A DNA stretch of 64,000 bases. Source: Enterobacter sp. CC120223-11 (GTDB lineage Bacteria; Pseudomonadota; Gammaproteobacteria; Enterobacterales; Enterobacteriaceae). The notes beneath the pieces are model-generated. The model made no database searches and was not told where the DNA came from. It worked only from the letters and a program-made list of their open reading frames with translations. Shown here in pieces: positions 49,826-59,575 of the stretch. The translations under genes were made by a program, and so were the position numbers. The stretch covers positions 1 through 64,000 of the forward strand of contig NZ_OBEF01000023.1 in the NCBI RefSeq assembly GCF_900215375.1, in the 5' to 3' direction. Numbering within the stretch: the stretch's first letter is position 1; each line of letters opens with the position of its first letter.

Positions 49826-51490
49826 TTACTCGCCCGCTTTCGCCCAGGTGTCACGCAGGCCTACGGTGCGGTTAAAGACCAGCTTCTCAGCAGTGCTGTA
49901 ACGGCTGTCGACGCAGAAGTAACCTTCACGTTCGAACTGATGCGCAACGCCTGCTTCAGCCGCTTTCAGCGAAGGCTCAGCGTACCCCTGCTTGATCACC
50001 AGAGAGTCCTGGTTGATAACGGAGAGGAAATCTTCCGCCGCACCCGGGTTTGCCACGCTGAACAGACGATCGTAGAGACGAATTTCAACCGGCAGCGCAT
50101 GCTGTGCGCTCACCCAGTGAATCACGCCTTTCACTTTACGACCATCGGCCGGATCTTTGCTCAAGGTGTCGGCATCGTAAGAACAGAAGATAGTCGTGAT
50201 GTTGCCTTCGGCATCCTTCTCAACGCGTTCTGCTTTCACCACGTAGGCATTGCGCAGACGCACTTCTTTGCCCATCACCAGGCGCTTGTACTGCTTGTTC
50301 GCTTCTTCACGGAAGTCTGCGCGATCGATCCAAATCTCACGGCTGAACGGCACTTCGCGGCTGCCCATCTCCGGTTTGCTCGGGTGATTCGGCATGGTGA
50401 CGATTTCGCCTTCGCCCGCGTAGTTTTCGATAACCAGTTTCACCGGGTCGATAACCGCCATCGCGCGCGGTGCGTTCTCGTTCAGATCTTCACGAATGCA
50501 GGATTCCAGCGAAGCGATCTCGATGGTGTTGTCCTGCTTGGTGACGCCGATACGCTTACAGAATTCACGAATAGAAGCAGAGGTATAGCCACGGCGACGC
50601 AGGCCTGAGATGGTCGGCATGCGCGGGTCGTCCCAGCCTTCCACGTGCTTGTCGGTGACCAGCAGGTTCAGCTTACGCTTGGACATCACGGTGTATTCCA
50701 GATTCAGACGAGAGAACTCGTACTGGCGCGGATGCACCGGAATGGAGATGTTGTCCAGAACCCAGTCATACAGGCGACGGTTGTCCTGGAATTCCAGGGT
50801 ACACAGAGAGTGCGTAATGCCTTCCAGCGCATCGCTGATGCAGTGGGTGAAGTCGTACATCGGGTAGATGCACCACTTGCTGCCGGTCTGGTGGTGATCG
50901 GCGAATTTGATGCGGTACAGCACCGGATCGCGCATCACAACAAACGAGGACGCCATATCAATTTTGGCGCGCAGGCACGCTTTACCTTCTTCGAAACCGC
51001 CGGTGCGCATTTTTTCAAACAGCGCCAGGTTCTCTTCCACGCTGCGATCGCGATACGGGCTGTTTTTGCCCGGCGCGGTCAGCGTGCCGCGGTATTCGCG
51101 GATTTCTTCAGCAGAAAGCTCATCGACGTACGCCAGGCCTTTGTTGATAAGCTCAACAGCGTACTGATGCAGGGTATCGAAATAGTCAGAGGAGTAGCGG
51201 ATATCGCCAGACCAGTGAAAACCTAACCACTCAACGTCGTTTTTGATCGACTCCACGTATTCGATATCTTCTTTCACCGGGTTTGTGTCATCGAAACGCA
51301 GGTTGCACTGACCCTGATAATCCTGGGCGATGCCGAAGTTCAGACAGATCGATTTAGCGTGACCGATATGCAGATACCCGTTCGGCTCTGGCGGGAAACG
51401 GGTGTGAACGGTCGTGTGCTTACCACTGGCCAGATCTTCATCAATAATCTGGCGAATAAAGTTAGTCGGGCGGGCTTCAGCCTCACTCAT
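49826..51490 (-). CDS. glnS: Glutamine-tRNA ligase
   Basis: Class I aminoacyl-tRNA synthetase (554 aa) charging tRNA-Gln. The HIGH signature is [12 protein letters not shown] (about 36-47) and the KMSKS equivalent VMSKRKL (about 270). C-terminal beta-barrel anticodon-binding domains are present. In E. coli glnS follows nagE directly; here a five-gene cluster separates them. Confidence 0.98.
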   Translation of the reverse strand: MSEAEARPTNFIRQIIDEDLASGKHTTVHTRFPPEPNGYLHIGHAKSICLNFGIAQDYQGQCNLRFDDTNPVKEDIEYVESIKNDVEWLGFHWSGDIRYSSDYFDTLHQYAVELINKGLAYVDELSAEEIREYRGTLTAPGKNSPYRDRSVEENLALFEKMRTGGFEEGKACLRAKIDMASSFVVMRDPVLYRIKFADHHQTGSKWCIYPMYDFTHCISDALEGITHSLCTLEFQDNRRLYDWVLDNISIPVHPRQYEFSRLNLEYTVMSKRKLNLLVTDKHVEGWDDPRMPTISGLRRRGYTSASIREFCKRIGVTKQDNTIEIASLESCIREDLNENAPRAMAVIDPVKLVIENYAGEGEIVTMPNHPSKPEMGSREVPFSREIWIDRADFREEANKQYKRLVMGKEVRLRNAYVVKAERVEKDAEGNITTIFCSYDADTLSKDPADGRKVKGVIHWVSAQHALPVEIRLYDRLFSVANPGAAEDFLSVINQDSLVIKQGYAEPSLKAAEAGVAHQFEREGYFCVDSRYSTAEKLVFNRTVGLRDTWAKAGE

Positions 51491-51604
51491 CGCGGGTTCC
51501 TCAAGGCGTAAACAACATATAACGGCGTATGATCTTATAACCCGGCAGGTGTGACAACTGTTTGTTGCAGAAAACTGGCGATAAATGCTCTGAACGGGGG
51601 TTTT

Positions 51605-51632
51605 CCCGATCCAGGCCTTTGCCTGAACCGGG
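51605..51632. other. Strong stem-loop after the aldehyde dehydrogenase gene
   Basis: CCCGATCCAGGC/GCCTGAACCGGG with a four-base loop (two positions pair G-T on the minus strand), nine bases after the aldehyde dehydrogenase stop. There is no T-run, so it may be a processing or stability element rather than a classical terminator. Confidence 0.5.
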
Positions 51633-51641
51633 AGAATCAGG

Positions 51642-53087
51642 TCAGCCGAGCTGCCCGAGATTCATATATTTCGTCTCCAGATACTCTTCAAGCCCCACGT
51701 CAGCCCCTTCGCGCCCAAGGCCGGACTCTTTTACACCGCCGAAAGGTGCGACTTCCGTGGAAATAATCCCTTCGTTGACGCCGACCATGCCGCTTTCCAG
51801 TGCGCGAGTTACGCGGAATGCTCGAGCCAGGTCGCGCGTATAAAGATAAGAAGCGAGGCCGAACGGCGTGGCGTTCGCACGCTCCACGACTTCGTCTTCG
51901 CTGCTGAAGCGGAAACAGGCAGCCACCGGACCGAAGGTTTCTTCATGCGCAATGCGCATCTCTTCGGTGACGTTCGCCAGCACGGTGGGCTGGTAAAAGC
52001 TTTTGCCCAGCGCGTGGCGTTCGCCGCCGCACATCAGCCTCGCCCCACGGCTCAGCGCATCGCGAACGTGAATATCCACTTTTTCCACAGCCTGCTGATG
52101 AATCAACGGCCCCTGCTGCGCGCCTTCACTCATGCCTGGCGCAACGCGCAGTGCTGCTGCGGTCTCCGTCAGCCGGGAGACAAACTGGTCGTAGACGCCA
52201 TCCTGAATGTAGAAGCGGTTGACGCAGACGCAGGTTTGCCCGCTGTTGCGGAACTTCGCCGCCATTGCACCGTTCACTGCGGCTTCAATATCCGCATCAT
52301 CAAACACGATAAACGGCGCGTTTCCGCCCAGTTCCAGCGACAGCTTTTTCACGTTGTCCGCGGCCTGGCGCATCAGCAGTTTGCCGGTCGCAGTGGAACC
52401 CGTGAAAGAGATTTTGCGCACCGTCGGACTCGCCATCAGCGTTTCGCCAATCGCGCGCGTATCACCCGTGACGGCATTTAATACACCTGCGGGCACACCC
52501 GCCTGCTCCGCCAGCACCAGCAAGGCAAAAGCGGAAAGCGGCGTTTCGTTCGCCGGTTTAATCACGGCGGTGCAGCCCGCCGCCAGTGCAGGGCCGAGCT
52601 TGCGCGTCAGCATCGCCAGCGGGAAATTCCACGGCGTGATGGCCGCTATTACGCCCACCGGTTCTTTGAAGGTAATGATCCGGTTGCCATTTTTACTTTC
52701 AGGAATGGTTTTGCCATAGGCACGTTTACCCTCTTCGGCAAACCACTCGATAAAGCTTGCGGCGTACATCACTTCACCCATCGCCTCTGCCAGCACTTTC
52801 CCTTGCTCGGCTACCACCAGCTCCGCCAGCGCCTGCTGGTTTTCCACGATTAGCTGATACCAGCGTTGCAGAATTTTGGCTCTGGCACCCGCCGTCTGCG
52901 CTTTCCAGGCGGGAAGCGCACGGGATGCTGAGGCAATTGCCTCCAGCGTTTCGGTTTTTCCTGCCATCACCACCTGGGCTACGGTTTCCTCCGTTGCCGG
53001 GTTAATGACAGGATAATGTTCGCCTGCATTGCGCCATTCACCTTCGCAATACCAGCCTGTGCGGATCAGCTGCTCAAAACGGCTCAT
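51642..53087 (-). CDS. NAD(P)-dependent aldehyde dehydrogenase (GabD-like)
   Basis: Aldehyde dehydrogenase superfamily protein (481 aa) nearest to succinate-semialdehyde dehydrogenases. Active-site residues: Asn154 (TPWNFP), Glu252 (LELGGNAP) and Cys286 (NSGQTCVC); the extra Cys two residues on is also typical of GabD-type enzymes. Cofactor binding is at the FTGSTATGK turn (228-236). Its ATG overlaps the aldo/keto reductase stop by four bases. It is the last gene of the accessory operon; the true substrate is unknown. Confidence 0.88.
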   Translation of the reverse strand: MSRFEQLIRTGWYCEGEWRNAGEHYPVINPATEETVAQVVMAGKTETLEAIASASRALPAWKAQTAGARAKILQRWYQLIVENQQALAELVVAEQGKVLAEAMGEVMYAASFIEWFAEEGKRAYGKTIPESKNGNRIITFKEPVGVIAAITPWNFPLAMLTRKLGPALAAGCTAVIKPANETPLSAFALLVLAEQAGVPAGVLNAVTGDTRAIGETLMASPTVRKISFTGSTATGKLLMRQAADNVKKLSLELGGNAPFIVFDDADIEAAVNGAMAAKFRNSGQTCVCVNRFYIQDGVYDQFVSRLTETAAALRVAPGMSEGAQQGPLIHQQAVEKVDIHVRDALSRGARLMCGGERHALGKSFYQPTVLANVTEEMRIAHEETFGPVAACFRFSSEDEVVERANATPFGLASYLYTRDLARAFRVTRALESGMVGVNEGIISTEVAPFGGVKESGLGREGADVGLEEYLETKYMNLGQLG

Positions 53088-54127
53088 GCGATTTTCCTTG
53101 TGTTCAGTTCGTCGATAAAGATGCCCTGTGCCGGGCGGGGTTCACGTGCAATACGCTTACCTGCGGTGTAGTCGTTGATCACATCACACGGCGTGTAGTT
53201 GCGTTCCAGCTCGTAGCGCTCATCAATGCTAAGCTCCGTTTCCAGTGCCGCCACTGCGGTGTCTATCTGTGCGATCGAATCTGCTCCCACCAGCATGCAA
53301 TCCACGCCCGGATGGTGCAGCACCCACGACTGCGCCACTTGCGCGGGCATTACGCCTCGCAGCGCTGCAACCCGGCTGACGGACTGCGCCACTTCCAGCG
53401 ACGCACCATCGGCATACATTTCCTGGGTGAAGAAGTCTGTTTTATTACGCACGGAGTTGAAATCGCAGCTCAGCAGCCCCCGGGCCAGCGGGCTGAAGAC
53501 CGACACCCCAAGCCCCTGATCGCGACAGAACGGAATCATCTCCCGCTCTTCTTCGCGGTAAGCGCAGTTCAGCTGGAGCTGCATGTTGATCGGCTTAACG
53601 AAGCCGTTACGCTCGCAGCACCAGAGGATTTTCGCCAGCTGCCACGTGTACATGGTCGACACACCGACGTATCGCGCCTTGCCCGAACGGACAATCGCAT
53701 CCATCGCCGCCCAGGTCTCTTCCACCGGCGTGTTCACGTCGAAATAGTGCAACATGTAGATATCGACATAATCGGTGCCCAGGCGGCGCAGACTGGCATC
53801 GATACTGTCCATGATGTGCTTGCGCGAGTGGCCCTGATTGTTGAGCCCACCGCCAATCGGATAGCCAACTTTAGTGGTCAGCACCAGTTCGTCGCGATTC
53901 GCGATGCGGGAAATCACACGCCCAACAACCTCTTCCCCCGCGCCGCTGGAGTAGAAATCCGCCAGATCGATGAAGTTGATGCCCTGCTCCAGCGCATGGC
54001 GAATGAGCGGCTCGCTCTGGGCCTCGTCAAAAATCCACGGCTTCCACTGCTTGCTGCCCATGTTCATGGTGCCAAGGCACAGTCGGGAGACTTTCAGGCC
54101 ACTTTGTCCCAGATGAATGTATTGCAT
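53084..54127 (-). CDS. Aldo/keto reductase
   Basis: NAD(P)H-dependent oxidoreductase (347 aa) of the AKR superfamily, YajO/Gpr-like. The catalytic tetrad is Asp54 (NFIDLADFY), Tyr59, Lys86 (TTKVGYP) and His127 (YMLHYFD). A cofactor-binding C-terminal loop follows. The start at MQYIHLGQSGL is ten bases after the preceding gene; the open frame runs 21 codons further into that gene, with no fitting ribosome-binding site. It could reduce or oxidise a sugar or aldehyde coming from the cluster's substrate. Confidence 0.88.
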   Translation of the reverse strand: MQYIHLGQSGLKVSRLCLGTMNMGSKQWKPWIFDEAQSEPLIRHALEQGINFIDLADFYSSGAGEEVVGRVISRIANRDELVLTTKVGYPIGGGLNNQGHSRKHIMDSIDASLRRLGTDYVDIYMLHYFDVNTPVEETWAAMDAIVRSGKARYVGVSTMYTWQLAKILWCCERNGFVKPINMQLQLNCAYREEEREMIPFCRDQGLGVSVFSPLARGLLSCDFNSVRNKTDFFTQEMYADGASLEVAQSVSRVAALRGVMPAQVAQSWVLHHPGVDCMLVGADSIAQIDTAVAALETELSIDERYELERNYTPCDVINDYTAGKRIAREPRPAQGIFIDELNTRKIA

Positions 54128-54137
54128 GGTGTTGTCC

Positions 54138-54641
54138 TCAGGCCTTAGGCGTATAGAACGGGTTAGACGGCTGGCTGACGGCGTCGGCAATTTCGCTGCG
54201 CTGCGGCAGCCCTTTCATCGCCGCACGAATGGCGTTGCGGCAGGCGTTGTAGTTGTTGCGGTAAACCTCATCCAGATCGTTACAGCCTGGATTGACCCAG
54301 TTTGCGGTCACCACGCACCACTCGTTTTCTGCTTCAGCAGGCAACACGCCCTCCAGCAGGGCTTCCGTAACGGCTTTAGCAATCGCTGCCTGGGAAGCGC
54401 CCCAGGTCGCGTTGGCGTGCATCTCGCCGTTGATTTCCGCCTTATTGACATACAGCGTCATCGGCTTCGCTGGAATATTGGGTTTGATCACCACCATAAA
54501 CGGACAGTGGCCCTGGCTTGGCGAAGCGAGGCTTGAGGAGAACGCCTGCCCGACCACGCCGCTGCGTGGCCCAATCATGATGTTGATGTGCGAGGCGTTA
54601 ACGCCGTTCCCTTCAAAGCCTTCACCGATATACATTTCCAC
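54138..54641 (-). CDS. Formaldehyde-activating enzyme (Fae) family protein
   Basis: A 167-residue protein with clear Fae family features: HINIMIGPRSGVVGQAF (18-34, with the His that acts in known Fae enzymes), PFMVVIKPNIPAKPMTLYVNKAEI, ATWGASQAAIAKAV and ANWVNPGCNDLDEVYRNN. Fae condenses formaldehyde with tetrahydromethanopterin in methylotrophs. That cofactor is not known in enterobacteria, so a different aldehyde or carrier is likely. The GTG start is preferred: GAGGAG lies six bases before it, but twelve from the next ATG. It is 20 bp after the transporter gene. Confidence 0.85.
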   Translation of the reverse strand: MEMYIGEGFEGNGVNASHINIMIGPRSGVVGQAFSSSLASPSQGHCPFMVVIKPNIPAKPMTLYVNKAEINGEMHANATWGASQAAIAKAVTEALLEGVLPAEAENEWCVVTANWVNPGCNDLDEVYRNNYNACRNAIRAAMKGLPQRSEIADAVSQPSNPFYTPKA

Positions 54642-54661
54642 GTGATACTCCTCAGATGATG

Positions 54662-56023
54662 TTATTCCGCCGGCACCGCGGCGCGAGCGTCAGTTCGTTG
54701 TTGCGTGTCATGGGCGGCGTCGACCAGGGTCAGACCTTTGGTTTCAGGCGCCCATGCAAGAGAGACGATGGCGCCAATCACCAGAATCAGCGCGAGGATG
54801 CCGGTGGTGACGGGCATACCAAAATGAACGATAGAGAGCGGTAACATGGCTGTGCCAATGGCTGAGCCAAGACGGCTCATTGAAGTGGCAAACCCGACGC
54901 CCATGGAACGCACTTCGGTCGGGAAGCTTTCCGCCGGGAAGACGCCCACCAGATTGCTGACGGCAGACATCATCAGCGTGAAGGCCGCGAACAGGACAAT
55001 CAGCCCGAAGTGGAAGCTCCCCGGCAGCAGGCTCATCAGCGCCAGGCAGGCAGCGAGGAACACGAATGCGCCAATCAGGAAGCCGCGACGAGAGCAGACC
55101 ACCGTCAGCACAATCCCGAGCAGTGCACCGACAATCAGCAGGCCGTTCAGCAGTAAATCAGTGCCAAAGTTTTGATCGAGCCCCATCACCTTCAGAATCG
55201 ATGGCAGGAAGGTGTAGATCGCGAAATACGGGATCACCAGACAGACGAAGAACAGGCTGTTAAACGCGGTGCGACGGCGGTACTTCGGCCCGAACAGCGA
55301 CAGGAAACGCTGGCGTGACACGACCGGTGCTTCATCCACGAGAAGAACGTTCGGGCCAAAATAGCGGTGCACGATGTCCATCGCCTGCTGTCGTCGGCCT
55401 TTGCCCATCAGCCAGCGCGGCGATTCAGGCGTGCCGATACGCAACAGCAGAATAATGAACGCCGGGATGGCGGAGGAAGAGAGCAACCAGCGCCAGGCGT
55501 CCGGCCCGAGCAGCGTCATAAAGTGTCCGGCGAAGCTTGCGGCGACGTAGCCCACCGTCCAGATAACGCTGAACGACCCAAGCAGCACGCCGCGATGTTT
55601 GCGGGGTGAAAACTCCGCCAGCATGGTGTGACCGACTGAGAAATCGCCTCCAAGCCCCACGCCCACCAGCACGCGCAGCCAGAAAAGCTGTTCTGGCGTG
55701 GTGGCAAAGAACTGAGCCGCCGAGGCAAGCGTGATGACCACGAAGCTGAAGCAGAATATTTTCTGGCGACCGACATAGTCGGAGATCCAGCCGAGGATCA
55801 GGCTGCCGAGAAACAGGCCCAGCAACGCCGAGCTGCCTAGCATCCCCTCCTGAAAAGGCGTGAGCGCCATCTGCGGACGGATTTGGGAAAGGGCAAAACC
55901 AATGACCCCGAGAACATAACCGTCGGTGAAATGCGCGCCAAAGGTGAGGCCCGCGATTTTAAGATGGAACCGGTTTAACGGGACATCATCCATCCGCACA
56001 GCTTGTTGTGTCAGTTGTTGCAT
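54662..56023 (-). CDS. MFS transporter (sugar/organic acid family)
   Basis: Inner-membrane major facilitator (453 aa) with 12 TM helices. Family motifs: GWISDYVGRQKIF between TM2 and TM3, and PESPRWLMGKGR after TM6, as in the sugar porter and aromatic acid:H+ symporter groups. First gene of the accessory operon. The start MQQLTQQAV has GGAGG eight bases upstream; an in-frame ATG five codons earlier lacks this. It probably imports the cluster's substrate. Confidence 0.9.
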   Translation of the reverse strand: MQQLTQQAVRMDDVPLNRFHLKIAGLTFGAHFTDGYVLGVIGFALSQIRPQMALTPFQEGMLGSSALLGLFLGSLILGWISDYVGRQKIFCFSFVVITLASAAQFFATTPEQLFWLRVLVGVGLGGDFSVGHTMLAEFSPRKHRGVLLGSFSVIWTVGYVAASFAGHFMTLLGPDAWRWLLSSSAIPAFIILLLRIGTPESPRWLMGKGRRQQAMDIVHRYFGPNVLLVDEAPVVSRQRFLSLFGPKYRRRTAFNSLFFVCLVIPYFAIYTFLPSILKVMGLDQNFGTDLLLNGLLIVGALLGIVLTVVCSRRGFLIGAFVFLAACLALMSLLPGSFHFGLIVLFAAFTLMMSAVSNLVGVFPAESFPTEVRSMGVGFATSMSRLGSAIGTAMLPLSIVHFGMPVTTGILALILVIGAIVSLAWAPETKGLTLVDAAHDTQQRTDARAAVPAE

Positions 56024-56257
56024 TGACTCGTCCTCCATCAGGAGCTGAGTTTGTAGGGTTGTAGTTTTTATGTTTCATTTCGGTTAACAACATGACAACA
56101 AAGCATCGGGCTGGCGAGCGCGTTCTGTGCATACCCCTATGAGTAAAATGCATGTGATCGCCCTCTTCTTTCTGCGAAATAGTCATACCCGCACCTCGTT
56201 TTTGCCTGCTATTTGATAACAATCAATTAACACAAATGTTATTTAAGGCACCTCACA
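56024..56257. promoter_or_regulatory. Divergent control region of the Fae cluster
   Basis: 234 bp between the transporter and the lysR gene, AT-rich toward the regulator. It contains the inverted pair ATTTG-N17-CAAAT (56211-56237) next to the lysR start, a possible but weak LysR-type site. No gene is supported. Confidence 0.45.
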
Positions 56258-57172
56258 GTGAGAAAACTGCCCTCGTTAAGTACCCTGCGCGTATTTGAGG
56301 AAACCTGCCGCACGCTCAGCCTCAGCAAAGCGGCCCAGGCGCTGTGCATCACGCAAAGCGCTGCCAGCCGACAGATAAAACAGCTGGAGGAATTTTTAGG
56401 CAAACTGCTGTTTATTCGCGCTCACAGCGGCCTTGAGCTGACGCAGGATGCCGCCCTGCTGCTGCCCGTCGTGCGTCAGTCGCTGGACATGCTTGAAGGC
56501 GGGATCGGTCAGGTGCAGCTGCGTAACCCCTTTCAGCATTTACGCCTACAGGTGGCTCCGACCTTTGCCACGCGCTGGCTGGCTCCCCGTCTGGTGGCGC
56601 TGCGGCAAAAGAACAGCCAGCTGCAAATTGCGCTGGTCAGCGAGGCACGGCAGAAATATTGCGACTATGACTGCGCGGTGCGTTTCGGTACGCCATGGCA
56701 GGCGCAGCAGCACGGAGAGTGGCTGTGTCATGAACGACTGGTGCTGGTCGCAAGCCCACTGCTGATGGTTGGGGAGTCCTTCCCGCCGCTGGAGAGTCAC
56801 CCGCAGCTGCACATTCTCAATGGTGACGTCCGCCTGGATAACTGGGCACGCTGGCTTGAAGCTGACGGGCAGCATCAGTGTGCCTTGAGCGATGGACTGG
56901 AATTCAGCACCGAAGATCAGGTGATTAACGCCTGCGTGACCGGGGCGGGGTTTGCCGTGCTGGATAAGATGATGATCCGCAATGAGCTGAGCAGCGGATT
57001 ACTGAAATGGGTGTCAGCCACGGAGTTACAGAGCCAGAACGGCTACTGGCTGGAAACGGCACCGGGTAAGGAAAATCTGCCGCGTGTCGCCTATTTCCGC
57101 GACTGGCTGAAGGCTGAAGTGAACGATTTCTGGAAGCTGCCCGCTTTTGAAGCCTGTGCGAAAGCGGGATAA
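56258..57172 (+). CDS. LysR-type transcriptional regulator (GcvA-like)
   Basis: A 304-residue LTTR. The N-terminal winged HTH is LRVFEETCRTLSLSKAAQALCITQSAASRQIKQLEEFLG (about 9-47). The effector-binding domain covers about 90-300 and resembles GcvA/AmpR regulators (PTFATRWLAPRL). GTG start. It is transcribed divergently from the transporter-fae-AKR-ALDH operon, so it is probably its regulator, responding to the cluster's substrate. Confidence 0.9.
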   Translation: MRKLPSLSTLRVFEETCRTLSLSKAAQALCITQSAASRQIKQLEEFLGKLLFIRAHSGLELTQDAALLLPVVRQSLDMLEGGIGQVQLRNPFQHLRLQVAPTFATRWLAPRLVALRQKNSQLQIALVSEARQKYCDYDCAVRFGTPWQAQQHGEWLCHERLVLVASPLLMVGESFPPLESHPQLHILNGDVRLDNWARWLEADGQHQCALSDGLEFSTEDQVINACVTGAGFAVLDKMMIRNELSSGLLKWVSATELQSQNGYWLETAPGKENLPRVAYFRDWLKAEVNDFWKLPAFEACAKAG

Positions 57173-57201
57173 AAAAGCGGCGGAGGATATCCCCCGCCGC
57201 T
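57171..57201 (-). terminator. nagE terminator
   Basis: Minus strand: AGCGGCGG...CCGCCGCT followed by TTTTTT, 29 bp after the nagE stop and abutting the lysR stop. It cuts nagE transcription off from what lies beyond. Confidence 0.88.
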
Positions 57202-57229
57202 AAGGCACATAAGATTTACTCAGGAACGA

Positions 57230-59251
57230 TTATTTGCCTTTAATCTCATACAGCGGCGTGACGCCTGCAACAACCTGACCCTGCGCCATGATAACCAGGC
57301 CGCTGAAGTCGTCGATGTTGCTACACACAACCGGGCTTATCATGGAGCGCGCGTTGGCATTCAGGAAGTCCAGATCCATTTCCAGAACCGGCTGACCTGC
57401 CACCACTTCCGCACCCTCTTCTACCAGGCGAGTGAAGCCCTGACCGTTCAGTGCAACGGTATCAATGCCCATGTGGACAACGATTTCCGCGCCTTTCTCG
57501 GTTTCGAGGCAGAACGCATGGTTGGTGTTGAAGATCTTAACGATGGTGCCTGCTGCCGGGGAAACAACGGTTTTTTCCGTTGGTTTCACCGCCACGCCGT
57601 CACCTACCGCTTTGCTGGCGAACGCTTCGTCAGGAACCTGCTCCAGCGCAACGACATCACCGGTAACCGGGGAAACCAGCGCTGCGATGGTTGCTGCTGC
57701 ATTTGGTACAGCCTGAGGTTTTGCTGCTGCCGGTGCTGCTGGCGCAGGAGCTGCTTCAGCTGCCGCTACGTGACCGGTGGTTTTCATCGCGTTAGCAATT
57801 TTTTCTGCCACGAAGCCCACGATAATCTGCACGCTGGTTTTGTTCAGACGAATCACACCGGAAGCACCCAGGCGTTTCGCCAGCGCTTCGTTAACCAGTG
57901 AAGAGTCTTTCACGCTCAGACGCAGACGAGTGATACAAGCGTCGATACCGGTCAGGTTATCAGAGCCTCCGACTGCTGCGATGTACTGACGAGCCAGCGC
58001 GGAAGCGTCCTGCTCTTTGCCCGCAGCAATATTCGTGTCCTGACCATCTTCTTCGCTACCGGCAACGGCCAGCTCACGACCTGGAGTCATCAGGTTGAAT
58101 TTGTTGATGGTGAAGCGGAACACCACGTAGTAGATAACGAAGAACACCAGACCCTGAGGGATCAGCATCCACCAGTGCGTCGCCAGCGGGTTACGCGAGG
58201 AGAGCACCATATCCACCAGGCCCGCACTGAAGCCGAAACCGGCAATCCACTGCATGCTCGCCGCGATGAATACGGAGATACCAGTCAGCACAGCGTGGAT
58301 GAAGTACAGCACCGGAGCCACGAACATGAAGGAGAATTCCAGCGGCTCAGTGATGCCGGTGAAGAATGCCGCGAAGGCTCCCGCCATCATGATACCCAGC
58401 ACTTTGGCTTTGTTTTCCGGACGTGCGCAGTGGTAAATCGCCAGCGCCGCACCTGGAAGACCAAACATCATGATTGGGAAGAAGCCCGCCTGATAACGAC
58501 CGGTGATACCGACAACCGCTTTACCGGCTTCGATAGACTGTGCGCCACCCAGGAAGTTAGGGATGTCGTTGATACCGGCAACGTCAAACCAGAACACGGA
58601 GTTCAGCGCGTGGTGCAGACCAACAGGGATCAACAGACGGTTGAAGAACGCATAGATACCGGCGCCCGCAGAGCCCAGTTTCTGGATATGTTCACCGAAG
58701 CCCACCAGACCGTTGAAGATAACCGGCCAGATGTACATCAGCAGGAACGCAACGGCGATCATCAGGAAGGAGGTCAGGATTGGCACCAGGCGGCGGCCGC
58801 TGAAGAAGGACAGCGCTTTTGGCAGCTCAACGCCGCTGAAGCGGTTGTACAGCTCCGCAGAAATAATACCGACGAGGATACCCACGAACTGGTTTTCGAT
58901 CTTACCGAAAGCCGCCGGGACCTGCTCCAGAGGAATCTTCTGGATCATCGACACCGCTGCCGGAGAGCACAGGGTGGTTAAAACGAGGAAACCAACAAAG
59001 CCGGTCAGCGCGGCTGCACCGTCTTTATCTTTGGACATACCGTAAGCCACACCAATCGCAAACAACACGGACATATGATCGATGATGGCCGAGCCAGATT
59101 TGATAAACAGCGCCGCTAAGGCGTTATCGCCGCCCCAACTTACCGGGTCAATCCAGTAGCCGACACCCATCAGGATGGCTGCGGCAGGCAGCGTGGCCAC
59201 TGGCACCATCAGTGCGCGGCCAACTTTTTGTAAATAACCTAGAACACTCAC
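57230..59251 (-). CDS. nagE: PTS N-acetylglucosamine transporter IICBA
   Basis: Membrane PTS permease (673 aa) that imports and phosphorylates GlcNAc. The IIC domain (about 1-375) has about ten TM segments. The IIB domain (about 420-495) has its phosphocysteine in GIDACITRLRL. An Ala/Pro linker leads to the IIA domain (about 525-670) with the phosphohistidine in EIVVHMGIDTVAL. Divergent from nagBAC-umpH with shared NagC and CRP-type sites. Product GlcNAc-6-P goes to NagA. Confidence 0.98.
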   Translation of the reverse strand: MSVLGYLQKVGRALMVPVATLPAAAILMGVGYWIDPVSWGGDNALAALFIKSGSAIIDHMSVLFAIGVAYGMSKDKDGAAALTGFVGFLVLTTLCSPAAVSMIQKIPLEQVPAAFGKIENQFVGILVGIISAELYNRFSGVELPKALSFFSGRRLVPILTSFLMIAVAFLLMYIWPVIFNGLVGFGEHIQKLGSAGAGIYAFFNRLLIPVGLHHALNSVFWFDVAGINDIPNFLGGAQSIEAGKAVVGITGRYQAGFFPIMMFGLPGAALAIYHCARPENKAKVLGIMMAGAFAAFFTGITEPLEFSFMFVAPVLYFIHAVLTGISVFIAASMQWIAGFGFSAGLVDMVLSSRNPLATHWWMLIPQGLVFFVIYYVVFRFTINKFNLMTPGRELAVAGSEEDGQDTNIAAGKEQDASALARQYIAAVGGSDNLTGIDACITRLRLSVKDSSLVNEALAKRLGASGVIRLNKTSVQIIVGFVAEKIANAMKTTGHVAAAEAAPAPAAPAAAKPQAVPNAAATIAALVSPVTGDVVALEQVPDEAFASKAVGDGVAVKPTEKTVVSPAAGTIVKIFNTNHAFCLETEKGAEIVVHMGIDTVALNGQGFTRLVEEGAEVVAGQPVLEMDLDFLNANARSMISPVVCSNIDDFSGLVIMAQGQVVAGVTPLYEIKGK

Positions 59252-59360
59252 TTTTATTCCCCCTATGAGACCCCGATCCGGCTTCTTTTAAGCCGTATTT
59301 TTATAGTGTGACTATCTTAAAAGCACAGCGACGTACCACTTGCTTTGAGAGTGTGTGGAA

Positions 59361-59385
59361 AATTAATTCGTCTCGCAAATTAAAC
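59361..59385. promoter_or_regulatory. NagC operator near nagE
   Basis: AATTAATTCGTCTCGCAAATTAA, a NagC-type near-palindrome about 110 bp before nagE. Paired with the site at 59457-59479 for repression loop formation, as known in E. coli. Confidence 0.72.
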
Positions 59386-59395
59386 GCACCTTTTT

Positions 59396-59411
59396 TGTGA
59401 TTTTTATCACC
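59396..59411. promoter_or_regulatory. CRP site between nagE and nagB
   Basis: TGTGA-TTTTTA-TCACC matches the CRP consensus. It lies between the two NagC operators, the same order as in E. coli, for catabolite activation of both divergent promoters. Confidence 0.82.
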
Positions 59412-59456
59412 AAATATCGTCATCACCCCCTCATCCGACTAGCTAACAGGGAAAAC

Positions 59457-59479
59457 TTATTTTATCATTCGAAAAATCA
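59457..59479. promoter_or_regulatory. NagC operator near nagB
   Basis: TTATTTTATCATTCGAAAAATCA, nearly the E. coli nagB operator, about 96 bp upstream of nagB. Confidence 0.78.
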
Positions 59480-59575
59480 GGACGGATTGCCCCCTCTCGA
59501 TGCCAAACCAGGTTACTCTTAACTGAGATTCGGTGCCAATCCGCCAACCGTTTATATTAACTATTGAGGTGAACA

